From the NCBI GenBank assembly GCA_003586115.2, contig QVOM02000126.1:59524456-59588455 (forward strand): a stretch of 64,000 nt of DNA. The letters run 5' to 3'. The notes under the pieces are model-generated. The model did no database searches and was not told the DNA's origin. It saw nothing but the letters and a program-made list of their open reading frames with translations. Source of the DNA: Salvator merianae. Taxonomy: Eukaryota > Chordata > Lepidosauria > Squamata > Teiidae. This document shows positions 58,178-64,000 of the stretch, one piece after another. The number at the start of each line of letters is the position of its first letter. The stretch's first letter is position 1. Both the position numbers and the translations under genes were made by a program.

Positions 58178-58616
58178 TATGTTCAAATGGGAACATTTTG
58201 TGTGAACAATGACCCTGTTAACTCAACAGTAAACGTTTGATCAGTCCTTTGTTCACCATGAACTGAGTTTGCTGAGAACCAGTTTGGCACATCTCTACTG
58301 GTTGGGGTAATCATTTGTTAGATAAATCCTGGCTGCTTTATAAAGGTATACTAGTCTTCTTATGGACTGTGAGGAGCCTACAAGCTTCCTGATGTTGTTC
58401 AAGTGCAGCTTCTATCTTTTTTTTAAAAAAAAAAATTGACCATATTGGCTGTGAATTGTTGGGACTTGTATTTTAACAACACCTGGAGAGCAAGAGATAG
58501 GTATCCTGGAAAATTCTATTAGATTCTGAAAGTTTGAACCGCATCAACTTCACAGTTTTAAACTTCTTGTCAGATCAGATATGATCTGTGATGAAAGGTT
58601 TTTTTTAAATTCTTTA

Positions 58617-59041
58617 AGGGGTGTGCAAATTCAATTTTAAATTCTTTATAAAGCATTTAAAATAGGTACATCCCTCTTTAAAAAGGGCCAGTTAACTAGG
58701 TAGTACTTACCTCAGCTCACCTTGCTCCTCATTGCTCTTCTTGGCCTTTTGTGCTATTTGTTATTTAAAGACTTGGCAGGGACAGACAGAAGCCCTAAAA
58801 GGCCTAAAATTGTGTTGGTCCACGCTGTTATGTCATCAGATGACCCAGTATAGTGACAAGTAGCCCCGCCTCTCGCAGGCTCCCCAAAAGGCTCGAAGGG
58901 GCAGCCAAGATAAAGGTGAACTAAGTGCTCACCATGCTCTGTGGCTGAGTTCCATCTAGCAAGCTCAGCCCTCATGTAAGAAGGCTATGGCCATTTTGAA
59001 TACTTCATACAGTACTCAAAATAGCATATTGCACATCCCTA
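58617..59041. mobile_element. hAT-like element with long imperfect TIRs
   Basis: The left end is AGGGGTGTGCAAATTC and the complemented right end TAGGGATGTGCAATATGC; similarity continues inward for about 45 bp (ATTTT ... AAG-ATT-AAAAT in both). The end motif AGGGRTGTGCA is that of the two elements at 54378 and 55821. The flanks show no clear target duplication. No transposase coding was seen. Confidence 0.62.
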
Positions 59042-59129
59042 CTAGTAATATTATCAAAGAAGTTCAGTGGTTCAGACTGATATTTTAATTCTAGAAGTGA
59101 TTGAATTAATACTGATAACTCTTAGAAAA

Positions 59130-59151
59130 CAACAACAACAACAACAACAAC
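59130..59151. repeat. (CAA)n microsatellite
   Basis: Seven CAA units. Confidence 0.95.
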
Positions 59152-59700
59152 AGCCTAATCAATGGAGGTAATATATCAAGATCTCTTCATACTAGGGATG
59201 TATGCAAGATTCCCTAGAAAGTCAAGCAGGGCTTAATGCTTGAAGTGTGGCTCACATGTGAGGCAAACCTTGTGGAATTTTGAAGATCTGGCTTTCCTCA
59301 GTCTGTTAAGCCTCCCCTGTTCTTTCCTTGGCTGCTGAATACCACTGCCTCTTCCCCTTTAGCAAAAGCCTCCTTTTGTCTCAAGCTCCCTTCTACCTGT
59401 GCCTCTCTGAAGGTCTGTACCACTGCCTTTTCCTTTGATCCCTGCCATCTTCAGTGGACACCACCTTCAGTTCACACCTTGCAGCCAGCACTTACCTTAA
59501 CTGCTTGAGATGCTGCCAGATGCTCATCTTTGTGTGTTGGTACTTCAGGTCCCAACAGATTGTGCTGCTGATTCCTGGACATGTGATCAGAGTAACCAAT
59601 TGAGGTCCTCCCAGAAGGGGAAGTGGTGTCACACATGTGAGCAGTGCAGTCTGACAGAATCTCCAGTCCCATTGTGGGCCAGCAAGTCAGTATGATCTCA
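59152..59700. other. No gene seen; isolated hAT-like end motif
   Basis: CTAGGGATGTATGCAAGATT at about 59194 resembles a hAT end, but no partner end was found nearby. Confidence 0.35.
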
Positions 59701-59855
59701 CAGAATCATAGTTGGAAGGGTCCTCCAGGGAAATTGAGTCCAACCTCCTGCTCAATGCAGAATTCACTAACTGTCCCAGACAGATGTCTATCCAGCCTCT
59801 CCTTGAGGACCTCCAGCGAAGGAGAGCTCACCACCTCCTGTGGCAAATTGAAGGA
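59701..59855 (-). mobile_element. CR1 LINE 3' end (bird-like subfamily), antisense
   Basis: AGAATCATAGTTGGAAGGGT, CCTCCAGGGAAATTGAGTCC, AACCTCCTGCTCAATGCAG and CCAGCCTCTCCTTGAGGACC, CACCACCTCCTG. This is the antisense form of the CR1 3' end best known from birds, ending in the ATTCTATGATT-type repeat. It differs clearly in sequence from the other CR1 copies in this window. Confidence 0.82.
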
Positions 59856-60148
59856 AGAAGGTAGATCTACAGCCTGGCGGTTAGGTGTGGGCCAAAGGGC
59901 ATAAGATTGGCAGGAAGATGTGTATTGAAGGGCACATGCCAAGGAGGGCTTTCACTGTTGAAAAAGGTGTCACCACACTCCCTGAATTGGACAAGCTGAG
60001 GCTGAGCTGACTAGGCACTTCAACAAGATGGCAAGGTGGCTTGATGCAAACCAAGGATCAGCTTTTAGGCTCATACATCTCTCTAGTTCCTACATTCAAA
60101 AATAGCCATCCTATATTCCAAGATATTCACCATTACAGCAAAATAGTA

Positions 60149-60518
60149 CAGGGCATTTCAAAAAGCTGGGCCCAATCTGAAATCACTATATCTCTGCAAC
60201 CATGAACCACCCATGAATGAAACTCTTACCACTTGAAAGGGTGGGGCACCGACTTTCAAATGTGGATGACCTCAGAACCAGGATCATGACAGCAGTGACT
60301 TCAGTGGAAGAAGACACTTTGAGCAGCATTTGGGATAAATTCAGCTATCATCTTGATGTTATCCATGCAGCAGGTGGAGGGCACATAGAGCATTTATAAA
60401 ATGGTTAGTAAAACCTGATCACTCATTAAACCATTTGTATCTTTTTGTGCAATTATAACATGTTGCCATCGTAAAATATACCATTTTGAAATTGGGTTCA
60501 TCTTTTTGAAACACCCTG
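60149..60518 (+). mobile_element. Mariner-like deletion derivative with TIRs and TA target
   Basis: The left end is CAGGGCATTTCAAAAAGCTG and the complemented right end CAGGGTGTTTCAAAAAGATG; about 23 of 28 terminal bases agree. TA lies directly outside each end (60147-60148 and 60519-60520), the expected Tc1/mariner target duplication. At 370 bp it has lost most of the roughly 1.3-kb full length, keeping both ends and the last part of the transposase frame. Confidence 0.88.
60253..60399 (+). pseudogene. Mariner-like transposase, C-terminal remnant
   Basis: The frame reads NVDDLRTRIMTAVTSVEEDT, LSSIWDKFSYHLDVI and GGGHIEHL before a stop. The pattern D-L-(K/R)-x-R-I ... W-x-x-F-x-x-R/H-L-D ... 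G-x-H-I-E-H-L is that of the last 45 residues of IS630/mariner transposases. The catalytic DDD/E core is not present. The frame continues upstream to an ATG at 60217, but those residues are not convincing. Confidence 0.75.
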
Positions 60519-60520
60519 TA

Positions 60521-62246
60521 CTTTTAGTGAAGCTGGGATAATTATGGTCTTGCTACATACAGGTTTTAAGGTGGATTTGAGCAGTTTCTTATGTGGAGAA
60601 ATCTTACCTAAAGGGGAAATCTTGTGCCAAACATGGATTAAAATAATTGTAATCTACATTTTTTGTACGGTGCTTTTTTTTTTCCACACTGAAAGTGCTT
60701 CCCTTACCTTCATTCGTGTCATTTTTGTTGTGACCATAAATGTGGGTCTGTAGAAGCTTGTGTGGGGAGAGCATTCTAGGGAATAGCAAGAAGATAGTTT
60801 CCTATTTTTGCCCCCACCATGTCAACCAATCATGTCAGGTGGTGCATGAGTCTAGTTGCTACTATTTTTTAGTTTGTTTGCTTTTACCTCTTTGAGATCT
60901 GTGTTTTTGCATAGAAGCACCTGAGAAGACATTTTGCTTTCCTGTGAAAAAATGCTGATAAGGATTTAAGTAGATAGCCTTTGTTTGATGGGGCGGGGGG
61001 GGGGGGGAGAGATGCTTTTTTTCTGCATAGGAGCAAAGCTGAGACTGACAGTTTGTGCAGACCAATCATATGCAGTGTTGGGGAGGAGTTCAGAATGGGG
61101 AGGGGTGGGAAGCAGAGCAATATGATCTGGGTTTGGCTTATAACTTCTTTTATATATGTTGGGAGAACAACATACATAAAAGGGTGTTATATGTTTTATG
61201 CGTGTTCTCACCTAAAGCGCTGTCATTTCAGTGGATTCCATTTTGAAGTGCAAGTAAGGCACTTCAGTGAAGGTACAGTGAAGTCCTTAGATTCCTTTAT
61301 GTGGTTTTCCTGATTAGAAACTGAACTGGATTTTGCTTCTTTTTAATTGATTAGGCAGAAAAAACTGGAATGGCCTTACCACCACCTCAGAGTGGCTACA
61401 AGCTATTAGAGGACAGAATTATATTTGGTGCATGATCTACCCCATGCTTACTGCTGAAGTAAGACATACATGGTAGGGTGCCATCTCGCTATTAATTTTA
61501 GGCATAAAAATGTCTTTCTGCTGTTTGTGCAAAGAGGTCTTTCAACCCGAACACATCTCTATATTAAAGTGATTCCCATTAAGATTGTATCATACTGTAT
61601 ATTAGAATTAGCATAATGGAGGAGAACTTCCTTTGAGGTTAGGATTTATTTCTCTTTCCTTTTCTCTCTCTTTCTGTAACAAATGACAGAAGCAAGAACA
61701 ATGCAGCTTAAGTAATTCAGTGAGGAATGACCTAATTAGAACAGTCAAAGATGACAGTGGGGGATTAATGTAAGCTTATTGTCATTCTAGACTGATAATG
61801 CTAGAGTTGGCTACTCCAACAGTTTGGCTTGAATAAACTCGCACAGCTGGCTGTTTTTATGGCTACAGGTTTCATTCAGTTTTAGTTGCTGCTTGGAGAG
61901 GAGGATGGAAGTGAGAATATTTGGAGATTTTTTTTTTTTTTTTTAAAGTCCTGCTCATTTGATAAGGAGTCAGTTGGCGTATTGGTTTGCCTCAGGATTG
62001 TCCTTAGGAGTGAGTTACACTGCCTGGAAGTTCCCTCGTGGTAACATTTAAACCTAGGAATAATCTGCCTGCCGACTTTTAAATGCAGGTTTGAATGTGA
62101 TATCCATGCCTGCCTTTTCTGCTACTAGGGGAGGCCTGGTCTGGGTTATGTGCAGGTATTATCCAGCTGCAAGCCAGCTGTTTGTCAGTTTTCTGAGAAT
62201 TGCTGCCAACAATCAGCCTGACAATTACAGCTGCTGTCACCACCAT
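60521..62246. other. No gene seen
   Basis: A G run lies at 60995-61007 and a poly-T at 61929-61944. The stretch 61330-61870 is A/T-rich and unique-looking. No coding or repeat structure was recognised. Confidence 0.4.
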
Positions 62247-62253
62247 AGGGCAT

Positions 62254-62284
<31 letters not shown>

Positions 62285-62360
62285 TTTCTATCCCACCCTA
62301 TATCCAAAGGTCATAGGGCAGGTTACAACAATAAAAACAAAATATAAAATGAACAGACCT
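62247..62360 (-). mobile_element. L2-like LINE, extreme 3' end with (TTTA)n tail
   Basis: A TTTA array (62248-62287) is the target-side tail, followed by CTATCCCACCCTATATCCAA and AGGGCAGGTTACAACAATAA. It is the same tail as at 15126. Confidence 0.75.
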
Positions 62361-62479
62361 TAAACAAGGGCATTTCACTGTTCCTTTGTCATTTTTGTGG
62401 AGGTGATCTATAAGCCACTAGGGTGCATGCACACACGCCATTTTTCTTAACTGGTTTGTCCATACCATGCGTAATAGCA

Positions 62480-64000
62480 CAAGTTTATAACTTCTACTTT
62501 CACACCCCTCTTTTGCAAAATGAAACCCCCCAGACGTTGCACTGTGGAGCTCCTCTAGGGCCTTGATCATTCGGCTACCGTATTTTGTAACTTGTAGCAC
62601 TGTCATTTTCTTTTTCTGCTGTAACAGCCAAAATGTACACAGTATTTCAGCCTTGGCTACATCATCAATTTGTATTGTAGTATTGTAATATTGGCAGTTT
62701 TATTTTGAATTCGATTTCTTATTATTTCTAATATGCTTTTGGTCTTTTTTTAGAACTCTCATGCACTGGGGCATCACTCTTACCATTATTCTTAAGATCT
62801 CTTCTCTGCACAGTCCTGATTGATTTTTTGACTCACTGTGAATCACTTTACACTTGACCATGGTGAACAGTATCTGCCATTTTGACACAAAGGGCTTGCT
62901 TGCACTTACAAGCTAGTGAGCATCTACATGCTCACTAGCACAGTATGTCCACACTCTGCAGAGGCCCCAGCATCCGGAATTGTCTACAGATGCTGCAAAA
63001 CATTACTAGCTCTGGACAGCTCAATCGTTGTTTCTGAGTGTGAATGCTGCAGGCTGTGGTGGTGCTGTGGCTGTGCAGCTGCACGCCACTTCCCCAGGCA
63101 CCATGGCAGTGGCCGGATGTTTTCTTGGCTGCTGTCATAGCAGTCAGGCCAGCATCTGCACTGTGAGTGCTGGGAGCCCTGTTCGGGGCTGTTGCAGTCC
63201 TCACAGTGTGGATGGCCACTGCACCATTGGATCTGTTCCAACATAGAATGATATAATTATACCATTCTATGCTGTTAAGTGTGAACAGGCCCCAAGTCTA
63301 CCAAAGTGCAGAGATATTTTTGAGGTCTTCACAGCTCCTCTTCCCTCCTCTTCACATTTTGGTGTCATAATCAAACCTGACTGTGCTTCTCACACCCCAA
63401 TTCTAGGTCATTTATGAATAAACAAAAAAGCACACATTGCAATCCTGAATCTTGGGGAGCCTCACATGTTACTATTGTAAGAAATGCATATTTATTTCTT
63501 CCATCTAGTTTCTGTTCCTTAACCAGTTGCTTGTGTATCATAGAACTTGCTTTTTTATTCCAAGATTGGTGAGCTTACTGAAAAGTCTTTGAAGAGATAC
63601 TTTATCAAAGGGTTTTTTTTAAAAAAAGTTTCAGTAATGTCTACTGAATTGTCATCAGTCACATGTTTAATGACTTTTAAAAAAAAATTCTACAAAGATA
63701 GTTAAGCAGGACTTGCTCTTTGAGAAGTCATGTTGGCTATCCTTGAGCAAAATGTGTGCCTCTAGATGTTTGGTAATTTTGTCTTTAATAATCATTTCCA
63801 CTATCCTACCTGGAACAAATGTTAAGGGAACAGCCTATAGTAACCTGGGAGTTTTCTTGAGTTATGATGGCCACCTTAGTCTTTGGACAGGAAAGTTGAA
63901 TATAGCGACATATTGCATATTTTTGATATGAAAACTGCAACCTCCCCTTTGAGCTCTCCAATAACATCTGGATCAAATCTTTGTAAGTAAAACTTCCTGC
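62480..64000 (-). mobile_element. Old CR1-group LINE, split by a family C insertion
   Basis: Antisense CR1/L3-type order can be followed: GGGCCTTGATCATTCGGCTA, ACACAGTATTTCAGCCTTGG, GTTTTATTTTGAATTCG, TTTACACTTGACCATGG, CAGTATCTGCCATTTTGAC, then after the insertion AGGTCTTCACAGCTCC, TTTTGGTGTCATAATCAAAC, GGTCATTTATGAATAAAC, GAATCTTGGGGAGCCTC, CTTAACCAGTTGCTTGTGTA and CTTTATCAAAGGG. It runs off the window end toward the RT core. It is far more decayed than the other CR1 copies. Confidence 0.75.
62892..63293. mobile_element. Family C foldback MITE, copy 4, nested in a CR1
   Basis: The left end is GGGCTTGCTTGCACTTAC and the complemented right end GGGGCCTGTTCACACTTAA. Next to the left end is a hairpin with arms GCTAGTGAGCAT/ATGCTCACTAGC (62912-62939). 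Next to the right end is a 30-bp near-perfect palindrome CATAGAATG...CATTCTATG (63242-63271). The interior GGCACCATGGCAGTGGCCGG is shared with the other copies. The CR1 reading resumes directly outside both ends. Confidence 0.75.

Larger units (their letters stand above)
54378..58297. mobile_element. Outer hAT-like DNA transposon, TSD CTGGTTGG
   Basis: Flanked by a perfect 8-bp repeat CTGGTTGG (54370-54377 and 58298-58305). The left end is CAGAGAGGTGCACAAACT and the complemented right end TAGAGATGTGCCAAACTGG. An 8-bp duplication and YAG-type ends fit the hAT superfamily. The span is 3920 bp, but 2078 bp belong to an inner element with its duplication, and 183 bp to a small MITE with its triplet, leaving about 1.66 kb. 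The interior has a duplicated block (54990-55114 and 55131-55245) and, near 54413-54450, CCAATCCAATCTGATCTGAT-type low complexity. No hAT transposase frame is recognisable, so it is non-autonomous. Confidence 0.85.

Noticed and set aside
59194..59213. Single hAT-like end CTAGGGATGTATGCAAG
   Set aside because: No partner end or target duplication within reach, so it is not called as an element.
1..64000. CRISPR array, bacterial operons, riboswitches or phage genes
   Set aside because: Repeat content and gene-poor A/T-rich DNA are those of a vertebrate genome; no regularly spaced repeats with unique spacers and no prokaryotic gene layout.
1..64000. Endogenous retrovirus or LTR element
   Set aside because: I looked for paired direct LTRs, primer-binding sites and gag/pol motifs and saw none that I could support.

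Overview
This window looks like non-coding vertebrate DNA, most likely from a squamate reptile (lizard or snake). The main reason is its repeat content: many 5'-truncated CR1 and L2 LINE pieces, a BovB (RTE) LINE 3' end, tRNA-derived SINEs of the type scattered through squamate genomes, an L1 3' end, hAT-like, Harbinger-like and mariner-like DNA transposons, and many microsatellites. I found no exon of a host gene that I can defend. The only long open frame (about 56232-57131) is the 3' end of an L1 ORF2. The window could be intergenic or one large intron.

Layout. 1-575 is the end of a CR1 on the minus strand. 0.9-1.1 kb has an L2 piece. 2.9-3.5 kb is rich in palindromes. 5.96-6.75 kb is a decayed L1 ORF1-like coding relic. 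7.1-7.6 kb may be a terminal-inverted-repeat (TIR) element. 11.4-16.6 kb carries four tRNA-derived SINEs, a 215-bp MITE with TTA target duplications, and an L2 piece. 19.7-23.4 kb holds two copies of a ~0.5-kb MITE family ('A'; one is interrupted by another MITE), a CR1 tail, a BovB tail and a SINE. 25.1-26.3 kb has two L2 3' ends. 26.8-27.3, 36.7-37.1 and 39.3-39.5 kb carry more family A copies. 33.6-35.6 kb is a SINE followed by a MITE split by a 1.45-kb foldback element. 38.4, 45.0, 52.0 and 62.9 kb carry a family ('C') with near-perfect palindromes next to its ends. 42.1 kb is a minisatellite. 42.7-43.6 and 52.4-52.9 kb carry the same composite repeat in opposite orientation. 47.5-49.8 kb is a low-confidence repeat region with a clear 219-bp foldback MITE inside it. 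54.37-58.31 kb is the most structured part: an outer hAT-like element with a perfect 8-bp target duplication contains an inner hAT-like foldback element with its own perfect 8-bp duplication; the inner one contains an L1 3' end whose 3'UTR contains a GAAA microsatellite, and a separate 180-bp MITE sits in the outer element. 58.6-60.5 kb has another hAT-like element, a CR1 tail and a mariner deletion derivative with clear TIRs. 62.3-64 kb is an old minus-strand CR1 split by a family C insertion.

No gene network acts here. What the window does give is relative dating of transposon activity, because several insertions split older ones at readable target-site duplications. The MITE families are defined only by comparing copies inside this window; I could not match them to database names. 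Approximate ends are stated as approximate.
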